A stretch of 64,000 nucleotides of DNA from Treponema sp. (GCA_024402665.1 JAKSTI010000004.1:1-64000); one strand, 5' to 3'; counted from the first letter of the stretch, positions 15,099-25,093 are shown. Notes: generated by a model from the letters alone, not told the origin. Numbers and translations: made by a program.

Positions 15099-15773
15099 AT
15101 GACAAATTCTGTAGTAAAACTTGAAAATGTTGTTAGAACTTATGTAATGGGCGACAATGAAGTTCAGGCTCTTAAAGGGGTCAGCTTTGAAATTCAGCAG
15201 GGCGAATTTATTTCTATTATGGGGCCTTCTGGTTCCGGCAAATCTACCTGTATGAATATGATTGGTTGTCTTGACCGTCCAACTTCTGGTGATGTTCAGA
15301 TTAATGGGCGTTACACAAAACTGATGAGTGAAAAAGAACTGGCTGTACTTAGAAATCAGACAATTGGTTTTGTTTTTCAGCAGTACCATCTTATTCCGGC
15401 AATGAATGTTCTTGAAAACGTAATGCTTCCATTAAAATATCAGAAGGTCCCAAAACAGGAACGGGTAGAGAAAGCAAAAAAAGCGCTGGAATCTGTTGGG
15501 CTTATAGACAGAATTCATCATCGTCCTCATGAATTAAGTGGCGGGCAAAAACAGCGTGTGGCTATTGCAAGAGCAATGGTAACTGAACCAAAAATCCTTC
15601 TTGCTGATGAACCAACTGGTGCTCTGGATTCAGCTACTGGTAAGCAGGTAATGGAATTATTCAGACAGATTAATAAAGAAAAAAATACAACTGTAATAAT
15701 TGTAACTCATGATCCAGGAATTGGAGCAAGCACAGAACGCTGCATTAGAATTTTGGACGGATTAATATGTTAG
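15099..15773 (+). CDS. MacB/LolD-type ABC transporter ATP-binding protein
   Basis: 224 residues with a complete nucleotide-binding domain: Walker [11 protein letters not shown]-loop FQQYHL, signature [15 protein letters not shown], Walker [13 protein letters not shown] and switch His VTHDP. The sequence belongs to the MacB/FtsE/LolD group that drives export or lipoprotein release rather than import. Its last 7 bases overlap the start of the permease gene, so the two are translationally coupled. In E. coli MacB these two parts are one polypeptide. Confidence 0.93.
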   Translation: MTNSVVKLENVVRTYVMGDNEVQALKGVSFEIQQGEFISIMGPSGSGKSTCMNMIGCLDRPTSGDVQINGRYTKLMSEKELAVLRNQTIGFVFQQYHLIPAMNVLENVMLPLKYQKVPKQERVEKAKKALESVGLIDRIHHRPHELSGGQKQRVAIARAMVTEPKILLADEPTGALDSATGKQVMELFRQINKEKNTTVIIVTHDPGIGASTERCIRILDGLIC

Positions 15774-16954
15774 AAGATTTTTTGAATGCGTTAAATAATT
15801 TTAGAAGAAATAAAACAAGAACATTTTTGTCTCTCCTTGGAGTAATTATTGGTGTTGCTTCTGTAATCGTAATTACAAGTTTGGGAAGCAGTTCTACCAG
15901 AGAAGTAGAAAATACTTTTGGAAGTGCCGGACTTGATGTTGTAAGTGTTTCCCCAGGATTCACAAGACGTAAAAGAGCCGCTGTTAATCTTGTTTTTGAT
16001 GAAGCGTTTAGAGATGATTTATTTGACGGTGTTAAGGATATTGAGAAAGTCTGGTACAAAAATTCAATGAACTCAACAATGACTTTGGGAGATGTTTCTT
16101 CTACAGTAAACTGTTCTGCAATTGAAACAGGATATCTGGAAATGTACAAAATGGAACTTGAAAGCGGTTCTTTTTTTACTGTTACAGATAATCAGGAAGG
16201 GACTCAGAAATTAATTTTAAGCCACGATACTGCTCAGACTTTTTTTCCTGCAGGAGACGCGGTAGGAAAACATCTTATTGTTGTTTCAAGCAATGTTTCT
16301 TTTAGTTTTGAAATTATTGGTGTGTTAAAAGAACAGACTGCCGGAATGGAACAGGGTGCTGCTTATGTTCCCCGGGGATTTTATCTTAAAAAAATTAAAC
16401 CAAATGCAGAAGCCGCAAATATTTTAGTACAGGCAACTTCTCCGGAAAAAGCAGTTGAACTTGTTTCTACAATCACAAATTATTGTATTCAGCTTACTGG
16501 AACAGAAGGTTCTGTAAATGTAATGAGTATGCAGTCTATGCTTGAACAGGTTAGTAAAATTACAGGAACAATGAGCATGATGCTTAGTGCAATTGCCGCA
16601 ATTTCTCTCCTTGTTGGCGGCATTGGTATTATGAATATTATGATTGTAACAGTAACCGAACGAAAGCAGGAAATTGGAATTAGAAAAGCATTAGGTGCTT
16701 CTCCATCAGATATCCGTCAGCAGTTCCTTGTTGAATCTGCCAGCATCACTTTAATTGGTGGAATTCTTGGTGTTCTTTTGGGAATAATTTTGAGTATAGC
16801 AGTAGAGTATGTTCAATCCCAGTCAATCATCATAAATTACAATGCCTGTCTGATTGCATTTGTTTTCAGTGTATTTGTAGGAATCTTTTTTGGGTTAAAT
16901 CCAGCCAGTCGTGCAGCAAAACTTGATCCTGTAATTGCTCTTAGTGGAGAATAA
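15767..16954 (+). CDS. MacB-type ABC exporter permease
   Basis: 395 residues. One N-terminal transmembrane helix (TFLSLLGVIIGVASVIVITSLGS) precedes a large periplasmic MacB-type domain (about residues 45-265). Three C-terminal helices follow, with the family signature LLVGGIGIMNIMIVTVTERKQEIGIRKALGASPSDIRQQFLVES. Together with the adaptor and TolC-like protein it forms a tripartite mechanotransmission pump. Such pumps export macrolides, peptides or lipids; the substrate here is unknown. No terminator is obvious before the GH43 promoter region. Confidence 0.93.
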   Translation: MLEDFLNALNNFRRNKTRTFLSLLGVIIGVASVIVITSLGSSSTREVENTFGSAGLDVVSVSPGFTRRKRAAVNLVFDEAFRDDLFDGVKDIEKVWYKNSMNSTMTLGDVSSTVNCSAIETGYLEMYKMELESGSFFTVTDNQEGTQKLILSHDTAQTFFPAGDAVGKHLIVVSSNVSFSFEIIGVLKEQTAGMEQGAAYVPRGFYLKKIKPNAEAANILVQATSPEKAVELVSTITNYCIQLTGTEGSVNVMSMQSMLEQVSKITGTMSMMLSAIAAISLLVGGIGIMNIMIVTVTERKQEIGIRKALGASPSDIRQQFLVESASITLIGGILGVLLGIILSIAVEYVQSQSIIINYNACLIAFVFSVFVGIFFGLNPASRAAKLDPVIALSGE

Positions 16955-17001
16955 TACAATATATACAGATTTTTCCCTACATTAAATTTTTCTATCGGTG
17001 G

Positions 17002-17031
17002 TATAATTGAACCTAACAGTTAAACGTTTTA
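17002..17031 (+). promoter_or_regulatory. Promoter -10 and candidate operator of the GH43/esterase operon
   Basis: TATAAT (17002-17007) is followed by AGTTAAACGTTTTA (17018-17031), centred on the perfect octamer AAACGTTT near the expected transcription start. It resembles the palindrome at the same relative position before the GH51 gene (63074-63093), which suggests a shared LacI-type repressor. The -35 element is weak. Confidence 0.4.
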
Positions 17032-17052
17032 TAAGATTGGAAGGTGCATTAT

Positions 17053-18465
17053 ATGAAAAAGCAGGGATTTAATCCTTATATGCCATCATGGGAATATGTT
17101 CCAGATGGTGAACCACATGTTTTTGGTGACAGAGTTTATGTTTACGGCTCTCATGATTATTGGAACGGATGGGTTTTCTGTCTTGGGGACTATGTTTGTT
17201 ATTCAGCTCCAGTAGATGATTTAACTTCATGGCGTTATGAAGGTGTGATTTACCCTCGTGTTGGTGAAGATCCTTGTAATGAAGATGGACGCATGGTTTT
17301 GTATGCTCCAGACGTAACTCAAGGTCCAGATGGCCGTTACTATATCTATTATGTTTATGATAAAGTTGGCTTTGTTTCTGTTGCCGTTTGTGACACTCCT
17401 GCCGGAAAATACAAATTCTATGGTTATGTTCACTATAAAGATGGAACTCGCTTGGGAGACCGTAAAGGAGACGAACCTCAGTTTGACCCAGCTGTAATTA
17501 CAGAAGACGATACAACTTATTTGTACACAGGTTTCTGCGGTAATCATATGAAAGACAGACATGGCGCAATGGCAACTGTTCTTGATAAAGATATGCTTAC
17601 TATTAAAGAAGAGCCAGTTTTCATCGTTCCAGGAGACGAATACAGTAAAGGCTCTTGTTTTGAAAATCACGCATTCTTTGAAGCACCTTCTATCCGCAAA
17701 TTCAACGGACTTTATTATTTTGTTTACTCTTCTGAAGTAATGCACGAACTTTGTTATGCTACAAGTAAAAATCCTACAAAAGACTTTGTTTATGGTGGTG
17801 TAGTTGTAAGTAACTGCGATAAAGGAATTTCTACATACAAACCAGCTGATATGCCTGCTGCTTACGGTGCAAATAATCATGGTGGAATTGAATTCATTAA
17901 TGGCGATTACTATATTTTCTATCATCGTCACACAAATGGTACATGGTATAGCCGTCAGGGTTGTTCAGAAAAAATCAAAATTAATCCGGATGGATCTATC
18001 CCTCAGGTTGAAATTACAAGCTGCGGTTTGAACGGCGGTCCATTAAAGGCTGAAGGTGAATATCCTGCATACATTGTTTGTAATATGTTTACAGATGAAC
18101 CAAGCATGTATATTGCCGGAGATAAATATCCTAGAGTTGTTCAGGATGGCGGCGATGGTGATGAAAATATTGGATACATTGCTAATATTTCAAAACGTTC
18201 AAACTTTGGTTTTAAATATTTTGATTTTACTCCAATTGCAGGAAAAGAAATCACATTTACAATTGAAGTTCGCGGATATTCTTACGGCGAATATGAAATC
18301 AAAACTGCCTGGGATGGTCCTGTTCTTGGAAAAATCAAGATTGAATCAGAAAATGTGTGGCGTCCATATTCTACAAAAGTAACTTTCCCTGCAGGAACTC
18401 ACGCTTTGTTTTTGACTTACACTGGCGGTGGAAATCATCAGCTTAAAGGATTCAAATTTAACTAG
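17053..18465 (+). CDS. Glycoside hydrolase family 43 with C-terminal carbohydrate-binding module
   Basis: About 470 residues. The five-blade GH43 propeller motifs include NPYMPSWEYVPDGEPHVFGDRVYVYGSHD with the catalytic-base Asp region. LYAPDVTQGPDGRYYIYYVYD provides the modulating Asp, and FFEAPSIRKFNGLYYFVYSS carries the general-acid Glu. The C-terminal 110 residues (IGYIANISKRSNFGFKYFDF...GTHALFLTYTGGGNHQLKGFKF) form a CBM6-like beta-sandwich. GH43 enzymes are beta-xylosidases or alpha-arabinofuranosidases. No signal peptide is visible, so it is predicted cytoplasmic and acts on imported oligosaccharides. The ATG at 17053 is preferred over a GTG at 17044 because of GGAAGG upstream. Confidence 0.9.
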   Translation: MKKQGFNPYMPSWEYVPDGEPHVFGDRVYVYGSHDYWNGWVFCLGDYVCYSAPVDDLTSWRYEGVIYPRVGEDPCNEDGRMVLYAPDVTQGPDGRYYIYYVYDKVGFVSVAVCDTPAGKYKFYGYVHYKDGTRLGDRKGDEPQFDPAVITEDDTTYLYTGFCGNHMKDRHGAMATVLDKDMLTIKEEPVFIVPGDEYSKGSCFENHAFFEAPSIRKFNGLYYFVYSSEVMHELCYATSKNPTKDFVYGGVVVSNCDKGISTYKPADMPAAYGANNHGGIEFINGDYYIFYHRHTNGTWYSRQGCSEKIKINPDGSIPQVEITSCGLNGGPLKAEGEYPAYIVCNMFTDEPSMYIAGDKYPRVVQDGGDGDENIGYIANISKRSNFGFKYFDFTPIAGKEITFTIEVRGYSYGEYEIKTAWDGPVLGKIKIESENVWRPYSTKVTFPAGTHALFLTYTGGGNHQLKGFKFN

Positions 18466-18486
18466 ATTTAATAACGGGAGATAAAA

Positions 18487-20046
18487 ATGTTAAGAGAAGT
18501 AACAACAAAATACGGAACTGTAAAAGGGCTTCCTTCCGCAGATCCAAGAATTACATCATTTAAGGCAATTCCATTTGCTCAGCCACCAGTTGGTAAAAAT
18601 AGATGGCGTGCACCACAGCCTTGCGAAAAATGGGAAGGAGTAAAGGAATGTTACACTTTTGCTCCAATCTCTGTTCAGAACAGACCTGGTTTGGGAACTG
18701 ATGTTTATTGTAAAGAATGGCACGTAGATTCAGCGGTAGAAATCAGTGAAGATAACCTTTATTTAAATATCTGGACTCCTGCTAAAAAAGCCGATGAAAA
18801 ACTTCCTGTTCTTGTATGGTATTTTGGAGGCGGATTCCAGTGGGGTTATACAAGCGAAATGGAATTTGACGGAGAACGACTTGCCCGCCGTGGAATTATC
18901 GTTGTTGCTGTAAACTATCGTCTTAATGTTTTTGGTTTCCTTGCTCATCCTGAAATTACAAAAGAAGCTCCTGATGCTCCTGGAAATTTTGGTTTGTTAG
19001 ACCAGCATGCGGGATTAAAATGGGTTTATGAAAATATTGCTGCTTTTGGCGGAGACCCAGAAAAAATCACTATTGCAGGACAGTCTGCCGGTGGTGGAAG
19101 TGTAATGCATCAGATTACTTCTGAAAAAAATAAGGGACTTATTAAAGGTGCCGTTATTATGAGCGGTATGATTTCAAGTCCATATGCAAAAGGCGGAATT
19201 GGTTCCCCAATGACTCTTGCTGAGGCAGAAAAATGGGGCGAAGAATTCTTTGCTTTTATGGGCGTTAAAAATCTTGAAGAAGCACGTAAACTTGATGCAG
19301 ATTTTATTCTTTCTAAATATGATGAATTTGTAACAACTCATCCACGAATGTTTACTATTGAAGACGGTCAGTTCTGTAAAGGCGCTCCAACAGATAAACT
19401 TCTTGATGGAAGCTGTCTTGATATTCCAATTATTTCTGGAAATACAACAGATGAATTCCTTCATTTTATTCCTGCAAAAGATGAAAAAGATCTTGCTGTA
19501 AAAGCAGAAGAAATTTATGGAAAGGATGCAAAACAATTCCTTTCATTCCCTCAGTCAAAAATCAGTACTGGTCCTGCTCCTGCTTTCCCTTATGGTCCAT
19601 TTGGTGCTCCTGTTGAAGGTGATTTGCAGAAGTATTGTGAACTTAGCGGAATTGAACTTACTGTAAAGAAAGCTTTTGAAGCACGTAAAGCTAGCGGTTC
19701 AAAAAATAATTTCTATTATTATTGTTTTGATCCTGATATTCCTGGACCAGATAATCCTGGAACATTCCACTCTGTAGATTTGTGGTTCTGGTTTGAAACT
19801 CTTGCAAAATGCTGGCGTCCTTTTGTAGGCCGTCACTACGATTTGTCTCGCATGATGTGTAATTATTGGGTAAACTTCATTAAAACTGGAAATCCAAACG
19901 GAAATGATGCAGACGGAAAACCAATGCCAGAATGGAAACCTTATGATGCAGATGGCACATTTGGTATGACATTCACTGCAGACGGTCCTGTTCTTCAGAA
20001 AGAATCTGAACACGAATTCAAAGATTTCTTAAGAAAACATATGTAG
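18487..20046 (+). CDS. Carboxylesterase type B
   Basis: 519 residues, typical of para-nitrobenzyl-esterase-like proteins. Motifs are FKAIPFAQPPVGKNRWRAP, SEDNLYLNIWTP, the oxyanion loop FGGGFQWG, the nucleophile elbow AGQSAGGGS and the His region GTFHSVDLWFWFETL. No signal peptide. Sitting between GH43 and another esterase in one operon, it probably removes acyl groups (acetate or hydroxycinnamates) from hemicellulose fragments inside the cell. Substrate is inferred from context only. Confidence 0.9.
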   Translation: MLREVTTKYGTVKGLPSADPRITSFKAIPFAQPPVGKNRWRAPQPCEKWEGVKECYTFAPISVQNRPGLGTDVYCKEWHVDSAVEISEDNLYLNIWTPAKKADEKLPVLVWYFGGGFQWGYTSEMEFDGERLARRGIIVVAVNYRLNVFGFLAHPEITKEAPDAPGNFGLLDQHAGLKWVYENIAAFGGDPEKITIAGQSAGGGSVMHQITSEKNKGLIKGAVIMSGMISSPYAKGGIGSPMTLAEAEKWGEEFFAFMGVKNLEEARKLDADFILSKYDEFVTTHPRMFTIEDGQFCKGAPTDKLLDGSCLDIPIISGNTTDEFLHFIPAKDEKDLAVKAEEIYGKDAKQFLSFPQSKISTGPAPAFPYGPFGAPVEGDLQKYCELSGIELTVKKAFEARKASGSKNNFYYYCFDPDIPGPDNPGTFHSVDLWFWFETLAKCWRPFVGRHYDLSRMMCNYWVNFIKTGNPNGNDADGKPMPEWKPYDADGTFGMTFTADGPVLQKESEHEFKDFLRKHM

Positions 20047-20064
20047 GTAAAAAACGAGGTAAAA

Positions 20065-20856
20065 ATGGCTTATTTTAAATGTAATTTCTTTTCAAATTCA
20101 CTTGTACGTCCTGTAAGTTTTGATGTATTCATTCCAAATGATCCAAGAAAGGATTTGCCAAACTGGGAGAATAATCTTCCAAAAGGCAAGTTAAAGACAT
20201 TGTTCCTTCTTCACGGATACGGCTGCGGATTCTGGAACTGGCTTCCTGAAGATCTGCTTGTAAAATACAATGTTGCAGTTGTAATTCCAAACGGCGAAAA
20301 TTCTTTCTACCTTGATGGACCTGCTACTGGTGATAAGTTTGAAACTTTTGTAGGAAAGGAACTTCCTGAATATGTTAATAAAACTTTTGGACTTGCAAAC
20401 GGTCCTGAAGATACAAATATTATGGGATTTTCAATGGGCGGTTTTGGTGCTTTGCACACCGGTCTTGCTTTCCCAAAATTGTTCGGTAAAATCGGTGCAA
20501 TGTCATCTGCCTTGATTATGCATGAAGTTGCCGGCATGAAAGAAGGGGATTCAAATCCAATTGCGAATTATGAATATTACTATAATCGTTTTGGAAATCC
20601 TGCAGAACTTATTGAAGGCCACAATAATCCAGAAGCACTGGCAGTTCAATTGCAGATGGCTGGGGAACCAATTCCTGATATTTACATGTGCTGTGGTTCT
20701 GAAGACTTTTTAATTGAACCAAACAGAGCTACTCATAAATTCTTTGAGGATAACAAAATTCCACATCAGTATCATGAATCTAAAGGGGTTCACGATTTTG
20801 TATTCTGGAACGAATATTCAAGAAAAATCCTTGACTGGATGTACTCTGAAGATTAG
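20065..20856 (+). CDS. Alpha/beta-hydrolase esterase (tributyrin-esterase / esterase D-like)
   Basis: 263 residues. The esterase-D-like fold is indicated by KTLFLLHGYGCGFWNWLP, the nucleophile motif GFSMGGFGAL and the catalytic-His segment GVHDFVFWNEY near the C-terminus. An Asp lies in SEDFLIEPN. No signal peptide. It is the third gene of the GH43 operon, 18 bases after the type B esterase, and is likely an acetyl-ester hydrolase for plant oligosaccharides. Confidence 0.88.
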   Translation: MAYFKCNFFSNSLVRPVSFDVFIPNDPRKDLPNWENNLPKGKLKTLFLLHGYGCGFWNWLPEDLLVKYNVAVVIPNGENSFYLDGPATGDKFETFVGKELPEYVNKTFGLANGPEDTNIMGFSMGGFGALHTGLAFPKLFGKIGAMSSALIMHEVAGMKEGDSNPIANYEYYYNRFGNPAELIEGHNNPEALAVQLQMAGEPIPDIYMCCGSEDFLIEPNRATHKFFEDNKIPHQYHESKGVHDFVFWNEYSRKILDWMYSED

Positions 20857-20900
20857 TCAAATTAATTAATGGGATTTTGATTTGGCAGAGGATTTCTTTT

Positions 20901-21557
20901 ATGTACGAATATTTATTTTTTGACCTTGATGGAACGCTGACTGATCCTGCAAAAGGGATTACAAATTCCTTTATTTATGCCCTGAAGTATTTTGGTCTGG
21001 AGATTCCTTCTTATGAAACTTTATGCTCATTTATTGGACCACCTTTAATCACCACTTTCAAGGAATATCTTCATTTTTCCGATGAAAAGGCTGAAGAAGG
21101 TGTAAAAGTTTACCGTGAGTATTTTGGTAAAACAGGATTGTTTGAAAATTCTGTTTATGAAGGAATTGAAGGTCTGCTTCAGGAATTAAAAGCAAAGGGT
21201 AAGCATCTTGTTGTTGCAACGTCAAAACCAGAACATTTCTCTGTCAGAATCATGGAGCATTTTAATTTAGCCCAGTATTTTGATTTTATTTGTGGCAGCA
21301 ATGTTGATGAAAGCCGCAGTGAAAAAGATGAAGTTATTGCATATGCCTTAAAATGCTGCCACCTTAGCACTTTGGAAGATAAAGCAAAAGTTCTGATGAT
21401 TGGTGACAGAAAGCATGATATAATCGGGGCCCAGAAAAACGGGATTAAGTCTTGCGGTGTACTTTTTGGTTATGGTACAAAAGATGAACTGCAGTCTCAT
21501 GGGGCAGACTATATTGCAGGAACTATTGAAGAGTTAAAAACAATTGCCCTGAGTTAG
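20901..21557 (+). CDS. HAD-superfamily phosphatase (phosphoglycolate-phosphatase-like)
   Basis: 218 residues from the ATG at 20901; an in-frame TTG at 20877 has no ribosome binding site. HAD motifs are FFDLDGTLTDPAKG (nucleophile Asp and acid/base Asp), VVATSKPEHF (motif II), a Lys before the final motif, and MIGDRKHDIIGA (motif IV). The alpha-helical cap places it in the subfamily IA group with Gph and PGMB. Substrate unknown. It ends close to, and converges on, the Cys-rich small protein. Confidence 0.88.
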   Translation: MYEYLFFDLDGTLTDPAKGITNSFIYALKYFGLEIPSYETLCSFIGPPLITTFKEYLHFSDEKAEEGVKVYREYFGKTGLFENSVYEGIEGLLQELKAKGKHLVVATSKPEHFSVRIMEHFNLAQYFDFICGSNVDESRSEKDEVIAYALKCCHLSTLEDKAKVLMIGDRKHDIIGAQKNGIKSCGVLFGYGTKDELQSHGADYIAGTIEELKTIALS

Positions 21558-21562
21558 CCAAT

Positions 21563-21709
21563 CTATTCTTCTGCATTTTTTTTGCATTTTGAACAGCCCT
21601 GGCAACCACAGGAACAACTGTTTTTTCCGTTTAATTTATCTTTTATCATTTTTCTGATAATGGCAGCTACAATCACTGCCAGAATCACTGCTACAATTAT
21701 GGTACTCAT
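21563..21709 (-). CDS. FeoB-associated-type Cys-rich membrane protein (48 residues)
   Basis: A short gene. It has one N-terminal transmembrane helix (IIVAVILAVIVAAIIRKMIK), then KDKLNGK and a Cys cluster (SCSCGCQGCSKCKK). This matches the small FeoB-associated Cys-rich membrane proteins usually found next to ferrous-iron transporters. No feoB is present in the window. Its ATG shares a base with the TAA of the upstream FMN oxidase (TAATG), so the two are translationally coupled. A role in iron or metal handling at the membrane is inferred from the family. Confidence 0.8.
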   Translation of the reverse strand: MSTIIVAVILAVIVAAIIRKMIKDKLNGKNSCSCGCQGCSKCKKNAEE

Positions 21710-22725
21710 TACATCCTGATTTTATCAGCTGTGATTTCTTTTAAAGATAAAGCGCCAGTCATAAGCATTGTGTCTTCAAGTTCAGCTGCAATTTTCTGAA
21801 CATAACATTCAACGCCTTCTTCGCCGCCACCATAAACAGCTGTTACAAATGGACGGGCAATCATAACTGCATCTGCACCCATAGCAAGAGCCTTGAATAC
21901 ATCGGCACCAGTACGAATTCCACCGTCAACAATAATTTTCATTTTTCCGCCAACAGCTGCTACAATTTCAGGAAGAACTTCTGCAGTTGCGGCACACTGA
22001 TCTAATACGCGTCCGCCGTGGTTAGAAACAATAATTCCTTTTGCTCCGGCTTCAAGTGCTTTTTTTGCACCATTTACAGTCATAATTCCTTTAACAATAA
22101 ATGGAACATCAATCATATTGATAATTTCTTTAAGGTCATCAACGCTTTTAAATCCGGCAGGAGGATTCATCCCTTTTAAGAAAGGAAGTCCCGAACCATC
22201 AACATCCATTGCAATTGCAAAAGGATTTCCTGCTTTTACAAGTTCGTATTTTTCTTTTACAACCTGTGCGCTCCAAGGTTTAATTGTTGGAACACCAAAT
22301 CCATCTGCTTCTTTAATTGCTTTAGCGGCAGCTTTTACAACTTCAGGATTTGCACCGTCTCCTGTGAATGCTGCGATTCCAGCTTTTTTACATGCACTTA
22401 CAAGCACATTGTTATAACTGATGTCATCGTATTTGTCGCTATAATGAAGTGTAACTGCACCAACAGGTCCTGCGAATAACGGAAGTTTAAACTTGTTTCC
22501 AAACATTTCAAAAGACATATCAACAGGTTTATTTTCGTGAATTACATCCATATTAATTCTGATTTTCTGCCATGCATCGTAGTTTCTCTGGCTTACTACA
22601 CCAGTTCCTTTTGCTCCAGGACCAGGCATTTTTGAACCACATGCTTTTCCATTACAAACAGGGCAAACAACACATTTGTCACCAATATTCTGTTTTGCAT
22701 TTTTTACAACTTCATCGTAAGTCAT
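21709..22725 (-). CDS. FMN-dependent alpha-hydroxy-acid oxidizing protein
   Basis: 338 residues, an FMN TIM-barrel of the lactate oxidase/glycolate oxidase group. Evidence: the FMN and substrate motif GIIVSNHGGRVLDQCAATAEVLPEIV (catalytic His), the phosphate-binding IIVDGGIRTGADVFKALAMGADAVMIARPF, and LFAGPVGAVTLHY near the start. It has an N-terminal CVVCPVCNGKACGSKMPGPG segment with clustered Cys, as seen in the short versions from anaerobes, which may carry a metal centre or a disulfide. The ribosome binding site is GAGGAAAT. The coupling to the Cys-rich membrane protein is notable. Confidence 0.9.
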   Translation of the reverse strand: MTYDEVVKNAKQNIGDKCVVCPVCNGKACGSKMPGPGAKGTGVVSQRNYDAWQKIRINMDVIHENKPVDMSFEMFGNKFKLPLFAGPVGAVTLHYSDKYDDISYNNVLVSACKKAGIAAFTGDGANPEVVKAAAKAIKEADGFGVPTIKPWSAQVVKEKYELVKAGNPFAIAMDVDGSGLPFLKGMNPPAGFKSVDDLKEIINMIDVPFIVKGIMTVNGAKKALEAGAKGIIVSNHGGRVLDQCAATAEVLPEIVAAVGGKMKIIVDGGIRTGADVFKALAMGADAVMIARPFVTAVYGGGEEGVECYVQKIAAELEDTMLMTGALSLKEITADKIRM

Positions 22726-22931
22726 TATTTCCTCCAGATAATTATAATCATTATAAAGTTCAGAAACCCAAAAAATATAACAAATCTGCTATAAAGTATA
22801 ACAAAAATATTAACAATTTGTTTAAAAAAGTGCCCTGAATGTTTGACATTAATTTAAAAGAAACTATAATTATATTATTATAATAAGTTAATCGTTTGAC
22901 CAGTTTATCAGTTATTTTTTAGAGGTATGGA

Positions 22932-25016
22932 ATGCGAATTACTATTAGATCAAAATTACTTGTCCTTATTACAGTTCTTGTTATTGCCAGTTGTCTTTCA
23001 GTAGGATTAAGAGCCTATCAGAAAGCTTCAAATTCATTGACTAATGCGGTTTTGAAAACTGTTACAGAAGTTACAGATGCTGCGGCTCAGGAAATTAAAG
23101 ACAGACATGATGCAGAATTCCTTTTGCTTCATTCCCTTGCAGAATTACCAAATATCCGCTCTGATGAAATTCATCTTACAGAAAAGTCATATTTCTTAAA
23201 AAATATTTATGATAAGAATCCAGAAAAATATGAAAACCTTGCTTTCTATTCTAAATATGGTGACCTTATGCTTCCAGATGGTTCTGTAATTCAGTTACCA
23301 AACAAGCCATATATTGAAGTGCCTGTTAAAACTGGAAAAACTTACATTCTTGACCCATATTTGAGCCCTGTAAACAATGCAGTTATTATGTTCATGTCTG
23401 TTCCTGTTTATAATTTTGATAATGAAGCAACCGGTTGTCTTGTATCAGTTATTCAGGGTAACGTTTTGAATGATATTGCTCTTTCTATTGATGTTGCTCC
23501 TGGTTATCATCCAAAGATTATTAATCACGAAACTAAAGAAGTTATTGCAAACGGTCTTGAAGGTGAAGAAAACATTAATGATATTGCAGAAAAACGCGAA
23601 GATCCTGTTTTGCTTGCTACAATTGATAAAGTAAAAGCCGCTCCTGGTTCAGTTCTTATTTATACTGATGATGAAACTGGTGTAAAAATGGTTGGCTCTT
23701 ATAAAGAAGTTGAAGGCTATAACTGGTCTGTATTCTGTGCCGCTCCTTATGATTCATTCTTCAGCGATTTAGTTGATTTGCGTAAACAGATTGTACTTGT
23801 TATGCTTCTTGCAATTGTAATTGGTCTTGCATTGGGATTCATTGTAATTGGTGTAGCATTAAGACCATTAAGTACAGTAAGAAAATCATTTGAAACAATT
23901 TCTGGTGGTAACGCAGACTTAACTCAGAGAATTCCAGAAACTTTGAATGATGAAGTTGGTGATGTAGTAAAAGGATTTAATGGATTTACAGAAAAACTTC
24001 AGTCTATTATGACAGAACTTAAATCTTCAAAAGAAGATCTTACAAAGGCTGGTGTTGGTTTGCAGCAGTCTACTTTTGATACAAGTTCTGCAATCACTCA
24101 GATTATTGCAAATATTCAGTCGGTTCATAAACAGATTGACCGTTCTGGAGAAAACGTTTCTAATTCTGCCAGTGCCGTAAATGAAGTTGCCGCAAATATT
24201 CAGTCTCTTGAACAGATGATTGAAAAACAGAATGCCGGTATTTCAGAAGCGTCTGCAGTTATTGAACAGATGATTGCAAATATTGGTCAGGTAAATGATT
24301 ACGTAGATATGATGAACAATTCATTTACAGAACTTTCTAATAAGACAGATGAAGGTTCACATCTTCAGATCAGCGTAAATGAAAAAATTGAAGAAATCAG
24401 AAATCAGAGTAAGACACTTCAGGAAGCCAACAAGGTTATTGCATCTATTGCTTCTAAAACAAACCTCCTTGCTATGAACGCCGCAATTGAAGCTTCTCAT
24501 GCTGGTGAAGCAGGTAAAGGTTTCTCTGTAGTAGCAGATGAAATTCGTAAACTTTCTGAAAACTCAAGTACTCAGTCTACAACAATTGGTAATCAGCTTG
24601 ATAAAATTAGAAACTCTATTGAAGATGTAGTAGCTGAATCTGAAAATTCTAGAGTTGCATTTAGAATGATTACAGAAAAAATCAATGAAACAGACCATCT
24701 TGTTCAGAAAATCCGTAATTCTATGGAACAGCAGACTCAGGGTTCTATTCAGATTAATAAAGCTCTTCAGGTTGTAAATGACAGTTCCCTTGAAGTTCGT
24801 GATGCTTCTAAAGAAATGACTGTTGGAAATAAAGCAATTCTTGATGAAATGCAGAGACTTCAGGATGTTACAACTGAAATCACAAGCAGCATGGAAGAAA
24901 TGGCAATTGGTGCTGGAAAAATCAATGCTACTGGTGAATCTTTGAACGAAATCTCTAACAAAATCAATAATACAATTGCTGACATTGGTAACCAGATTGA
25001 TTTGTTCAGAATCTAA
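22932..25016 (+). CDS. Methyl-accepting chemotaxis protein with Cache-type sensor
   Basis: 694 residues. TM1 is about residues 7-27. An extracellular Cache-like sensor of about 255 residues follows, with TGKTYILDPYLSPVNNAVIMFMSVPVY typical of dCache. TM2 is IVLVMLLAIVIGLALGFIVI, then HAMP (LRPLSTVRKSFETISGGNADLTQRIPE) and the signalling domain with hairpin tip [40 protein letters not shown]. No C-terminal methyltransferase-tethering pentapeptide is seen. It senses a small ligand, often an amino or carboxylic acid in this class, and signals to CheA. The ribosome binding site is AGAGG. Confidence 0.95.
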   Translation: MRITIRSKLLVLITVLVIASCLSVGLRAYQKASNSLTNAVLKTVTEVTDAAAQEIKDRHDAEFLLLHSLAELPNIRSDEIHLTEKSYFLKNIYDKNPEKYENLAFYSKYGDLMLPDGSVIQLPNKPYIEVPVKTGKTYILDPYLSPVNNAVIMFMSVPVYNFDNEATGCLVSVIQGNVLNDIALSIDVAPGYHPKIINHETKEVIANGLEGEENINDIAEKREDPVLLATIDKVKAAPGSVLIYTDDETGVKMVGSYKEVEGYNWSVFCAAPYDSFFSDLVDLRKQIVLVMLLAIVIGLALGFIVIGVALRPLSTVRKSFETISGGNADLTQRIPETLNDEVGDVVKGFNGFTEKLQSIMTELKSSKEDLTKAGVGLQQSTFDTSSAITQIIANIQSVHKQIDRSGENVSNSASAVNEVAANIQSLEQMIEKQNAGISEASAVIEQMIANIGQVNDYVDMMNNSFTELSNKTDEGSHLQISVNEKIEEIRNQSKTLQEANKVIASIASKTNLLAMNAAIEASHAGEAGKGFSVVADEIRKLSENSSTQSTTIGNQLDKIRNSIEDVVAESENSRVAFRMITEKINETDHLVQKIRNSMEQQTQGSIQINKALQVVNDSSLEVRDASKEMTVGNKAILDEMQRLQDVTTEITSSMEEMAIGAGKINATGESLNEISNKINNTIADIGNQIDLFRI

Positions 25017-25093
25017 ATTATCTGAATGTAAAAATACAACTAATTTAGATTTTTTTTCAGAATCCACAGGCCTTTTTGTGCTATAACTATGAT

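Noticed and set aside
20307..20537. Minus-strand frame within the esterase gene
   Set aside because: It is a shadow frame opposite a clearly conserved alpha/beta hydrolase and has no start signals; the same reasoning excluded the other antisense frames in the window.
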